Source of the DNA: Lumnitzera littorea
Lineage: Eukaryota; Streptophyta; Magnoliopsida; Myrtales; Combretaceae
Direction: 5' to 3'
Length of the DNA stretch: 64,000 nt
Assembly (NCBI GenBank): GCA_024138015.1
Contig: JAMXBB010000009.1
Span: forward strand, 45,495,817-45,559,816
Below, one piece after another: positions 1-10,002 of the stretch. Numbering within the stretch: position 1 is the stretch's first letter; each line of letters opens with the position of its first letter. The position numbers and the translations under genes are program-made. The notes under the pieces are model-generated. The model did no database searches. It was not told where the DNA came from and saw only the letters and a list, made by a program, of their open reading frames with translations.

Positions 1-968
1 TTGATGTGACACTAACTCAATAGACATGTAGCACTTTATATATGATGAAATAATAAATAAATACAAAAAATGGAGAAAACATAAAATAAAATGAAAAATA
101 AAAAAATTGCATAAAAAATTAAAAAATCAGAAAAATTAAATAAATGAATAGTAAAATTAATTATAATATGTATTAATATATAAAATACATATTATATGTA
201 AAATATAATATGTATGTTATATGTATGTAATATAATATATATATTATATACATAATATCATTGTATTGACTCATTTGATAAAATTCAATATAAGTTCCTT
301 ACATTTATGGGTTCATTATATTAGAACTGTACTCTTTCAATTTGGGATGATGAAGAGAACTAATCACATGGAAGGAAGCACTTATAATAGTAATAACTCT
401 TCACAATTTTTTGTTGCATTTGAGAACGCAACATCGGAACTTTTGAAAGCAATGAAAAAAGTTAAAGATGAAATCCATTTAAATAAAAATTTCAAGAATG
501 AACCAATGAATGAACAAACAATAATAGATTCATATTTTACTAAATTGTCCTAATTATGTTTGTAATTTTAGAGAATTATTAATTTATGATATTGATGGAA
601 TTATAAATTTATATAAGGGTCTTGCTAAAAATTATCATCTTATTAATTTATTAAAATTACTCATTTTGTAAAATGACCTAAGTTGGGATTGGGAAAAAAA
701 AAATTATTTTAAAGAGGTTATTGAGCTAGCGAGTATTAATTTATGTAGGTTTAGCTATACTTTACTATAGAAAAAAAAGAGCTATAGAAAAAAAGAGCTA
801 AAAAATTATAGGTTTTCACATGGTACACATAAACACATTTCACTACACACAAAGCTTTAAGATGTGCTAATAGATCATACCATAAATTCCAAATTTTGAA
901 TTTTTGGAACCTATACCTGTACAACATGATATAATATAAAATTCTTATCTTATCTATCCTATATTCGG

Positions 969-1130
969 TAGAGGTGAGCAAAATGTAGATTGGGAATCAA
1001 ATTAACCACATTACATTTTATGGTATTGTTCTCAAACCATTTCTAAAAGGAACAATTTTCAATGGTTCGAGGAGTTAAACCAAAATGTGTAAAAAGTTTA
1101 GTTTTGTTCAAACCATATTTATTTAATTTT
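969..1130 (+). mobile_element. Possible hAT-like terminus
   Basis: TAGAGGTGAGCAAAA at 969-983 matches the usual start of plant hAT terminal inverted repeats (TAGRGGTGRGC...), with the element expected to extend to the right. The following bases look like a decayed subterminal region. I could not find the opposite terminus or an 8-bp duplication, so this may be a solitary end or a chance match. Confidence 0.35.
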
Positions 1131-2044
1131 TTTTTTCATTTTGCTACATCCTTTTTTTTTTTTTATTTTTTTTATTTTAATATATTCTATCTTTATTTGC
1201 ATTTACATTAACTTTTTTATTTTTCAATCATACTCTATAATGAAGAAATAAAAACACTTTTCATCTATTTTGAAACAACTATATACTAAGAGGGATCTAG
1301 TTGAAAAAGTTTATCAGTTTTTATATTGGCCAGCATGCTTTAGTCTCTCTATAAGCATACTGTTAGTAGAATTTCGGAAAAATAATCTATGAATTTAATT
1401 CTTGATAATATAGTTTTTTGCTTTTATATTTCGGTGGAGAGGAAATTGTTATCACTGATGAGCTCTAAAAGCCATAAATAATTATATAATGAGAAATAAG
1501 TTTATTCCAATTGTTTGCTTAAAGTTAAGAAGTTTGATAGCATTTGCATTGATTAAAATTTAACCACCTTTTTTTGGGCCAAATAAAATTCGAAGTACTA
1601 AATTGGGCTTTCTTCAAACTTCAAGCAGCTTACTTCTGACATCTCAGTCGTTTGCTTGCCAAGAAAATTCGAGGGAAGACAGTGGAACGCAAGTTTGGAA
1701 TCTTTTAGATCTAGAGTTGACGTTTAGCGCAAATCAGTGACAACATGAAATGAAGGTGCTCGTATTCTGAAAGTTCTCGTAACGTGTAATGCAGGTTGGG
1801 TTGATTTTATTAAAATGGAATAAAATGAATATTTCATACATTTAAGTTTATTTATATATTTATTAATAGGAATAATTATTTCATAAAATTACTATTACTA
1901 TAAGTACAGCTGTGAGTGTTGATTAAATAAATAAATAAAATGAGTTATTTATCAATTTTGTATTGTTATTTAACCACCGTCTCTCTTTTTTTTTTTTTCC
2001 CGGGTTGATGAAAATGGGAAGTTAAGCAAGCAAACAAATGCATC

Positions 2045-2066
2045 TAATAATAATAATAATAATAAT
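2045..2066. repeat. (TAA)n microsatellite
   Basis: About seven uninterrupted TAA units, a common dinucleotide/trinucleotide class in AT-rich plant DNA. Confidence 0.95.
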
Positions 2067-2460
2067 TCTCAAGGCCAATATAACTTAGTGATTACTGATT
2101 TTGGAATAGGATGAATTGGATTTAAATTTCTCTCCTCCAGTTGTACGTAATGATTAGAAAAAATAAAATAAAATAATATCAATGATTGGGAGACGATGAA
2201 ATTTGCCTTAGAATACAAGTTTCCGAAGTTTCTCTTTTATTGTTTTTTCGTTTCCTTCACGTTGCAGTTGTAGAATATCTAGGTGGGTTGATGAACAAAA
2301 ACAAGCTACAACAGCATCAAGTTTGACTCCAAAGGGGCCGGCTATAGCTATCTGGTGAAGAAGAAAAGAAATATATGTCAATGGTCATATTGGGTTAATT
2401 TTCTTTTTCCGTGTGGTTGATTATTTTAAGATTCGTTTTGGTTTTCTTATATATTAAGTA

Positions 2461-2485
2461 GGGGGTGTGGGGGTGGTGGGGGAGG
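2461..2485 (+). repeat. G-rich tract
   Basis: Three runs of five G with two GG pairs between and after them, in otherwise AT-rich DNA. It lacks a fourth run of three or more G, so only a two-layer or bulged quadruplex could form. Confidence 0.5.
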
Positions 2486-2688
2486 ATATAATATAAAAAA
2501 ATAAACAAGAAATTTATTTCGAATGAAATTTTCTTAAAAGGTTGACTGAAAAGGGGAAGAGCAAGAGTAGCAAGTAATTAATTTTCTAGGCAGGAAAAAA
2601 AAATATATAATTAATTAATTAATCACAAAAATAATACATGAAAAGAAAAAATAAATCATATTTGGCACCAAATGCTAAATGTTAAGGT

Positions 2689-2705
2689 ATATATATATAT
2701 ATATG
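2689..2705. repeat. (TA)n microsatellite
   Basis: Perfect alternating TA run of about 17 bases. Confidence 0.9.
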
Positions 2706-5700
2706 TTGACCAACTATTATACAATATTAAGATGGGAGATAATTAAATAAAGTTTATACTACAGAGATACTTGTATTTATATCATTAGGCTATGCTAGTT
2801 TTCATAAAAAAAAAAAAATCAATTAAGTAAAAGAAATTACATTTTAGTTGTTTATTATTTAATAATAAGGATTGAACCATAACTCAAGCCTCTACCTTAA
2901 AGCCATTATCGACTTTGTTATTGCCCAATCAAGGAATCCAATTTAGATGAGGAGAAGAAAGAGGACAAAATGGTAAGTGTTGAGCCTTGTTGGGCGGAAA
3001 GTCATTTACCGCCACCTACGGCTGTATGGAGCTGATTGCGCACTTGCCAGTCAAATTGGGGGAACAAAACAGTAAACACAGCCAAAATTTCGATACAATT
3101 GTATATACACACTATCATCATCAACTCTTACTGCAGCAAAGTAAACAATTTCCACCCAACCACAACGAACTCATGCTCTATATTTTATTTTGGAAATCGC
3201 CAAAGTAATGCATTTTTTCTCACATTTTATCCTTCTTTTAAATAATGCACCGCCTAAGTTTGGTTCTCATACTTGAGGTGAGATTTATTGATATTTATGA
3301 AACTCGATACATAATGGATTTTCGTATGTGCTTGGCTTATCAATTGAGTTATACAAAACAGTAAACTCAAGTTAATTCGGATGTTTTGATAAACACTTAT
3401 TTATTAAACCGCGTTCTCAATCAACTATGCAAGGATATTATTCGATTAAAGTTATTGCCTTTGAAGGGTTGACGATTGCTTAAAGCGGTTATTGTTGACT
3501 TTTTCCCTATTTTATTATGGACTCTATTTTTTGTTTTCTCATTTTCAATTTTTAGCAATAAGTATATTGGGGTTTTATTTCATAGAAGTCTCACGTTGTA
3601 GATATTCTTGTAAGGCTATTATATTCTGCAAATTTTTATAGAACCATACCCACACGACAACAGAATGACTAAAATAACTCTACCACGTTTATTGTTAGTT
3701 CCTATCAAAACTAAATTATAGGAAATCTCATTATCTTATCACTTAGTTTGACTTGCTTAAGTATATAAATGACGAATTAGGATTCTTTTTCTTTAACATT
3801 GTAGCAATGGTAATGATGATAATAAAATCCAATCTAAATCTCATCAATTTGAAGTGCCATTTTAGCAAAAATATCCATGTTGCACTTCTCACGTCTCCAT
3901 GCATCTGTTTCATTTAGTTCTTGCTTTGCATATATATAGTATATATCCTAGCATCAAGTTTGTTGCTCTGTAGTTACTCGTGCCTTAAGTTGATATTAGT
4001 TAATTATAAGTGATGTGAGTATTATTTAAGGGGAGGAAGTTTTTTTTTTTTTTTTTTTTCTTTGTTTGGGGAGGGACGAACCAATGAGGAAGTTTTAGTT
4101 TAACATGTTAAATTACCAAATTAATCGTTTTCCTTAAAAGAGAATTAGTTAATTTTGTGAAAGTTACACTCAATAATAATTCAAATGTTGAAAATTTTTA
4201 TAGAATGCATATGGTTTCTATTGTTTCTCAGTTTTTGTTGGTAGTTGGTTGAAGTCTACATATACTAAGCTTGTAAAATAGTGCACAATGAGAGGATGCA
4301 GGAGGTTGTCCGGTATGATCACTCTGATACTTAAGTTAGTAATAGGCTTTCTGTGGAGTAGAGTATTAAGTGCACAGGCTTAAAATGCAAAATTTGTAGA
4401 AAGAGTTACCATTAAGTAGATATTTGGTATTTATAATGGAATGGAGTCTTGTTGTTAAAGATCAGTTGGGGAGAGAGGTCTTCTCATGTAAGTATGGGAG
4501 AGTGGGGCTTGTTGTATTTAACGTGTTTCTCATATTTATGATATGGTTGTTTTATCATTATCTTGTAGTTTATGACTGTTATAATTCTTTATAAGCCTAG
4601 GCCACTAATAGGCCATTAAAAGCCAAGCCTAAGGTCTATAGAGGTGAGCTTAGGGACATAAGGCTTGACTAATCTAATCGGGTTTGAGAGATCTCTACCC
4701 AAAGTGTTCTATTAACAGTTTAAAAATTTGAAAGAAAAAAAATATTTTCTTTTCTATACAATGAAACTATGTATTCAATCTTTTTGTTATCCGATTATAA
4801 TTTTAGGTGCTTATACCATAGGTACTTCACTGCATATGAATGATTGACTTATCATAACGATAGCTGCTGTTGTTATTAAAAACAATAATAATAAATGATG
4901 AAGAAAAAAGAAGTTTGTTTATTGCCACTTTGGATATAAAGCGTATATAATGAGAGGCTTCACTATCGATTAATTATGCTGAACTTTTTTATTAGAAATC
5001 ATGTGACATTACAATACTACTTCATAATTGAAAACATTTAGGAAGAGTTTCTGCTAAAATCCTGAGAAATCAAACCATTTTTCTTTGGAATAAGATTTAT
5101 TTGTCAAGGCAATTTATGAAGAAAACTTAAACATAAAATTTATCTAAACAGTACCAAGATGAGGATAGAGTGAAAATATTAGCATATCCAAAATTCTCAT
5201 GATATTTCAATACCTTTTTAATTTCCTTATTTATTTTCATAGTTATGCAACTAAATACTAAGAAACTTTAATCAGTACCAAGCATCAACAAGACCTCATT
5301 ATATAAATCAACAAAAGAGGTGGAAATTATGGGAGCATTTGAGTTGCTTGACATTTGATGATTCAGGTATACATGTTAAATTTATTCGAATGCATGCTCT
5401 TGTTAATCGGTTTCTAGCCTATTTATCTTATTAAAATAATATCTATAAAAATGTAGGGACTAGGTATAAATTGCACATCACGGTACAATCAGCCCATGTC
5501 TCGTATAAGTTCAAGCCAGCCTAGGCAATTAGTCAACTCCGGAGAAGTCGATCCAAGTCCAGCACTCTCAAACGTCCAAAGCAGTAGGCCCAGCTATTGT
5601 CATTGAAGCCCTGTCCATGCCCACGCGGTCCACCACAATCAGAAGCCATCGGGTTTTAGTTTAGAGAAATAAAAGAGCAGATAAGACGAGGAAGCCGACG

Positions 5701-5838
5701 CACGGAGACCAATCATACCATTCAGCAGCGCCTGAAGAGATGTTGAGATTTTAACACGTGACACGGAAACAAGCATAAAACAGTACAATAGTCAATCTTT
5801 TATTAGTATTTATATAATAGGTTCTCTAAAGATTAGTC

Positions 5839-5860
5839 AATCAAAAAGTGCTTTTTGATT
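5839..5860. repeat. Perfect short inverted repeat
   Basis: AATCAAAAAG and CTTTTTGATT are perfect 10-base reverse complements separated by TG. It lies at the right edge of the relatively GC-rich patch and 20-odd bases after a TATATAAT-like stretch. It could be a hairpin or a recombination scar; no T-tract or gene context supports calling it a terminator. Confidence 0.6.
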
Positions 5861-6950
5861 TCAATAATGGCACTGGTTAGGGCTAGAATTTAGGGTTTGG
5901 TTTTCCTGATAAAATTTAAAGATGTTGGTATCTTGAAGTCACTTGAAAGATATCCAATGTAATGATAAATGGAGACTGTTATTTAATAAATGGGATTGCT
6001 ATATTTCTTAGGCATATTATTCTAAGAAGACTTTGAAACAATTTTAAGGAAAACTAAAGAAGATGGAAGGAGAGGATTAGAAGTATGGTGGTGACAGAAT
6101 ATTATTGGATTGAATTAGGGCGATGAATTTGAGAGATATATTAGAAAAATAAGTAATAAATTGTTGGAGGAAAGAATATAATTATGGTTATCAACGATGT
6201 ATGCCAACTTTGATTACAAATATAGAGAACAATGATCTGAACAAGTTGAAATATCTATAACCTTATATGTAAAATGTTAGAGAAATTCAATCCATAAGTT
6301 TATACCAAAGTTACACAGTAAAAGAAGTGGATGATAGATAAGGGTTTTCCATAGGACTAAGAATTTATACAAGAAAATAATGTTGCAATTGAAGATTACT
6401 GAGAACCATTTAATAAGCTTTTGAGAGTTAATAGTTAGAGATGAAAGTTATATTTACTTTGAAATTAATCAAGTGGTAAAGGATAGAGGAAAAATTAAGA
6501 AGATAATGATGAATTGAGAGTAGGTACAAGTGACTGGTGTATAGATATATACATGCATAACACTCTTAGACTTGAACCAAGTGTCGAACTAGGTGCACAA
6601 ATGAGAAGGATGCTAGATATTGATGGATCAATTCATGGAAGGAAAATCTCCACACTAAATGTTTGGAATTATTAATGGTATGAAGTCACTAAGGAAAAAA
6701 GGATTTCCTTGAATGTAACATGTACACATGAGCAAACATTCATCCCAATATATATGAAATATATCTTCAAGAGAAAATGATGAAATGCTCAAGAAATTCA
6801 TTTTGAAAGCAAGAGTATAGAGGTCATTTTACCTTAATGGTTTTCTTTAAATAAGAAATATACTTCTACTCACATAAGCCTCTCATAAAAAAAAAAAGCC
6901 AAAAGAAAATAGAAAAAAAAAAAGAAAGAAAGAAAAAACAAAACCGAGAG

Positions 6951-6973
6951 CTCTTCTCTCTCTCTCTCTCTCT
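6951..6973. repeat. (CT)n microsatellite
   Basis: CT dinucleotide run directly after a long A/G-rich stretch (about 6,885-6,945), giving a purine tract followed by a pyrimidine tract. Confidence 0.9.
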
Positions 6974-7137
6974 AACACAAATTCTCTTCATGCACTACTA
7001 CCATTAATAGGGATAACATCCTCAGCTTGACTTCAAAAGACTTTAGCTTGGATTTGCACTAATTTGCATAAAGATCGTATGACTTTTACATGAAGATATA
7101 TCAACCTAATACAATTGGCACAAACTTTGATGCTTAT

Positions 7138-7142
7138 GATGG
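7138..7142. repeat. Target-site duplication of solo LTR H, left copy
   Basis: GATGG immediately before the LTR start TGTAGATACC; an identical GATGG follows the LTR end at 9,591-9,595. Confidence 0.65.
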
Positions 7143-7481
7143 TGTAGATACCTAATTTTTGCTCCCTTTTATTTTTCAAATTAGGTTATAGAGTCCTAAA
7201 TTAAAAAAAGTTAAAAAAAAAGAAAATTAAAGAAAGCTCCAAAAATGAAGAAATTTAAGAAAATAAGAATTCTAGAAAAACATAAGAAAATAGGAAAATA
7301 GAAAAAAAAAGAAAAAAAATTATTATAAAAATAAAAATAAATATATAAATATATAAAAATAATAATAATAAATAAATAAAAGATTTTTATAAAAATAACA
7401 TTTCATTAGATTAAATTTAGGTTTTAGAAACTGAGCCATCGAACCTAGGCTTAGATTTAGATATGGTCCAGGCTGATCAAG

Positions 7482-7512
7482 TCCATATATGCAATTTAAT
7501 TGTATATATGGA
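7482..7512. repeat. 31-bp near-perfect palindrome in LTR H
   Basis: Arms TCCATATAT and ATATATGGA enclose a second symmetric core. Fourteen of fifteen base pairs match around one central base. It sits in the U3 part of LTR H and could form a cruciform. Confidence 0.8.
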
Positions 7513-7530
7513 TAAGGCACAGGTCAACGG

Positions 7531-7585
7531 GCTGACGGTTAAGCATATACACATAATATTAAGCATGAGCTCTTGGGTTCGAAAC
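7531..7585 (+). promoter_or_regulatory. tRNA-like A/B-box pair in LTR H
   Basis: GGTTCGAAAC at 7,576-7,585 matches a pol III B box, and GCTGACGGTTAAGCA at 7,531-7,545 is a weak A-box candidate 30 to 45 bases upstream. This spacing resembles a tRNA-derived SINE head. It may be a SINE fragment captured by the LTR or a chance match; no SINE tail was found. Confidence 0.3.
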
Positions 7586-7639
7586 TTAGCAAAAGTAAGG
7601 AAGCCTTTTTCCTACTTTTTGTTTTTCGCACAATTAGAG

Positions 7640-7824
7640 ACTGCCACGTATCAGGATACGTGTCAGGATCTGATTGTGTCATGTGTCCTGATATATGGCA
7701 TAATCGGATTGGACGACCTTTGCTGACGTAGTGCTACGTGTTAACCAAGTGGCATGCCACGTATTAAGTATGATACGTGGCAGGTCGAGGTTTGTCGAGT
7801 CGGCTGACGTGGTGCCACGTCAGC
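7640..7824. promoter_or_regulatory. Cluster of ACGT-core motifs in LTR H U3
   Basis: At least eight ACGT cores lie within about 185 bases, including CCACGTATC, GATACGTGTC, GCTGACGTAG, GCTACGTG, GATACGTGGC and the inverted pair GCTGACGTGG/CCACGTCAGC at 803-812 and 815-824 of the 7-kb block (7,803-7,824). ACGT cores are binding sites for plant bZIP factors, and CACGTG-like forms for bHLH factors. The cluster lies upstream of a CT-rich leader, where LTR enhancers are expected. Function is inferred, not shown. Confidence 0.55.
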
Positions 7825-9590
7825 ACTTTCCCTTCTTTCCCTTGGTTTTCCTCTATTTTTTCTCGATTTTCCTCAGCTTTCCTTCTCAAGAACAGCTCAC
7901 TCCCTCCACTTTAGCTTCAATTTCTACATAAATTCCACACACAGGCTCATGGTTTCTTGCATCAATCTCGCATAAGACATAGCCTACTATGAATCAGTAC
8001 AGAAAACACATCCAAATTCGATCAATTACGCATTCAAATCAAGCTTCAAAGATTGGAAAAAAACTGAGAATCCGGCCATTTTTATTAACTTCGATCCGAG
8101 CTTTCCTTTGTTACTAAGTTGAAATTCAAGTGTAAATAGGGACATCAATGAGCAAAAGGTCCATCCTTGAGCTTCATAATCAACTCTCAAGCTCCCTTTC
8201 TCTCCAGCGATTCTCTTTCTCTCTTTAGCTCACACTCTCTCTCTTCGATTCCCTTTCTTTGCTCTGACCCAAGCCAAGCCATCGCTAAAGGAAGACTCCC
8301 CGCGACTCAAGCTCCTCGATACAACTTTCCTTGACCTTCATCGTACCCCTTAGTAGTGCCGCCCAAGCACCACTGCCGACCGCCACCTCTGACAACCACC
8401 GAACGATTACCCTAAACCACGGCACTTAGCCTACCCCCCTATTCCCAATCCAAAACTCACAAAAAACTCCTTATCCTCTCGCTTTGGCCACTAGAACTGC
8501 CCGAATAGCCCTCTGTTGTCGTTGCTGTTGAAGGCATTGAAGCCTAACTTGGAATCAATGGAGCGACTCGACTCGACCCAACCCGCTTAGGTCTGACCCG
8601 TACATCCGAATCCGTTCGAAGCTTTTTCTTTTATTTATTATTGTTGTTTTATTTATTTTATTTTATTTATTTGTTTTGTTTAAATGCAATAGAAAATAAA
8701 AAGGAAGAAAAAAGAAAAAAAAGAAGGTAATTTTGTTTTATTTTATTAAATAAGTAATAAGTGATAAGTGATGAATAAATTAAGAAAAAATATGAAGTAA
8801 ATAAAATGAAATAATTAATAAATAGGTAAATATAAAATTATGATTTCTTTTCTCACACTTAGAAAAATTAAGTTTTTTAAAAATAAATGAAAATAAATAG
8901 ACCTTTTTTCCAAATTAGGACTATTTTAGAGTTTCCAAAAATAAAACACCAATTAGGACCTTTTAAAAGAATTTTCTTAAATAAATTGAATTTGGTAAAA
9001 ACGTAAATCCGACCCTTTTTCAAAAATTAAAATCAAACTACTCACTAAAGTTTTTTATAAATGAACTACAAAAATCTAATCCTAAATAACGAGTATGTAG
9101 GCACCTGTACACAAGTACAGGGCGACTTAAAATATGGAAAGTTTTATTTTTTTCCATTTTTAGATATTTATGCAAATTAATCAATTTAGTCGTATGTATT
9201 ATAATTAGATGTTTTTTAGAAATTAAAAAGGGTATATTTGAAAAGCGAAGTTAAATTCAGAAATTTAAAAGTGATACTCGTTTAGGGTTTAATAAACTAG
9301 CCCCTAAATCTAGATCTCTAGTTTTTAAAAAATTGTATTTATAACTGAGTTTTTTTTAATTGATAGACCGGTAGCTAAGTTATAACCAATCCACCCAATT
9401 CATTATAACTTAACTCTTTTTCCCGACTTCGGTGAGGTAGTGACTTCAAATCTTTTCAAGTTAGAAAAAATGGTCTTCTTTAAACCCTAGTCGAGGGTCA
9501 ATATTAAACGAGTAGGATTTAGTATTGATCGATTTAGAGAAGACTTAATTTTATAAAAAGAATCAGGAGGGTGAAAAACCAGACTCGACA

Positions 9591-9595
9591 GATGG
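9591..9595. repeat. Target-site duplication of solo LTR H, right copy
   Basis: GATGG identical to 7,138-7,142, directly after the LTR end ...GACA. Confidence 0.6.
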
Positions 9596-9667
9596 CATAA
9601 AGCTATGTCATGAAGATCATTATTTACATTATTTTAGGTTGTTTTGATGTTTATGTTACTTTTATTA

Positions 9668-9994
9668 TGGGAAAATTGCACATAAAAGATGAGCGCTTAA
9701 GTTAAATTTAAATATGATATTGAACTTTCAAGTAATTAAAATAAACGATCAATGTCATAATAAGTAGTTCAATTAGAGATCAAACTTTCAAGTGATTAAA
9801 ATTAGGATCATTATTATGATAAGTGGTTTAAATAGAGGATTGAATCCTTAATTTTATTTCATAAATTCCATAATTTTAATCTTCTATTTGAACTATTCAA
9901 TATAATATTGATACTTTAGTTTAACCATTTAGAAGTCTAATTCTCCATTTCAACTTAACTCTGAATGTTGACCCTCTCATATGTTATTTTTCCT
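9668..9994. mobile_element. MITE, Mutator-like termini
   Basis: The left end GGGAAAATTGCACAT and the reverse complement of the right end, AGGAAAAATAACATATGAG, form imperfect terminal inverted repeats; similarity continues inward through a TTAAGTT(A/G)AAT stretch. Identical TTTTATTA octamers flank it at 9,660-9,667 and 9,995-10,002. A GGGAAAATTGCAC end with an 8-9 bp duplication is typical of short Mutator-like elements in plants. It has no coding capacity. Confidence 0.7.
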
Positions 9995-10002
9995 TTTTAT
10001 TA

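Larger units (their letters stand above)
1..7137. other. AT-rich intergenic DNA, no supported gene
   Basis: Very AT-rich sequence with long A and T runs and no open frame that resembles a known protein. It contains simple repeats listed separately and a relatively GC-rich patch at about 5,453-5,760 that has no coding potential I can recognise. A short open stretch at 266-553 is lysine- and asparagine-rich as expected from base composition alone and is not called as a gene. No tRNA-like structure, promoter or terminator can be supported here. Old, unrecognisable transposon debris is likely but not shown. Confidence 0.6.
7143..9590 (+). mobile_element. Solo LTR H, Tat/Ogre-like Ty3/gypsy
   Basis: This 2,448-bp stretch starts TGTAGATACCTAATTTTTGC and ends ACTCGACA. 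The same layout (U3, CT-rich leader region around 8,180-8,300, an AT-rich block, then a GTATGTAGGCACC motif near 9,095) is found in reverse orientation in element G at 33-38 kb. It is flanked by identical 5-bp GATGG copies at 7,138-7,142 and 9,591-9,595, and no internal domain follows, so a solo LTR left by LTR-LTR recombination is the simplest reading. In this family the internal region also begins (A)GATGG, so the right-hand match could instead be the start of a primer site; the following bases do not match that site well. Open stretches inside it (for example 7,463-7,726) are not genes. Confidence 0.75.

Noticed and set aside
266..553. Open stretch of 95 codons
   Set aside because: Lysine/asparagine-rich composition expected from AT-rich DNA, no domain or homologue recognised, no supporting gene structure.
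2461..2485. G-quadruplex-forming site
   Set aside because: Only three runs of three or more G; no gene or regulatory context, so not promoted to a finding.
5453..5860. Endogenous pararetrovirus promoter region
   Set aside because: Some promoter-like words but no coat, movement or polymerase sequence nearby; not supportable.
7323..7931. Overlapping open stretches on both strands
   Set aside because: They lie in the U3 of LTR H and are not conserved with LTR G; shadows in a non-coding repeat.
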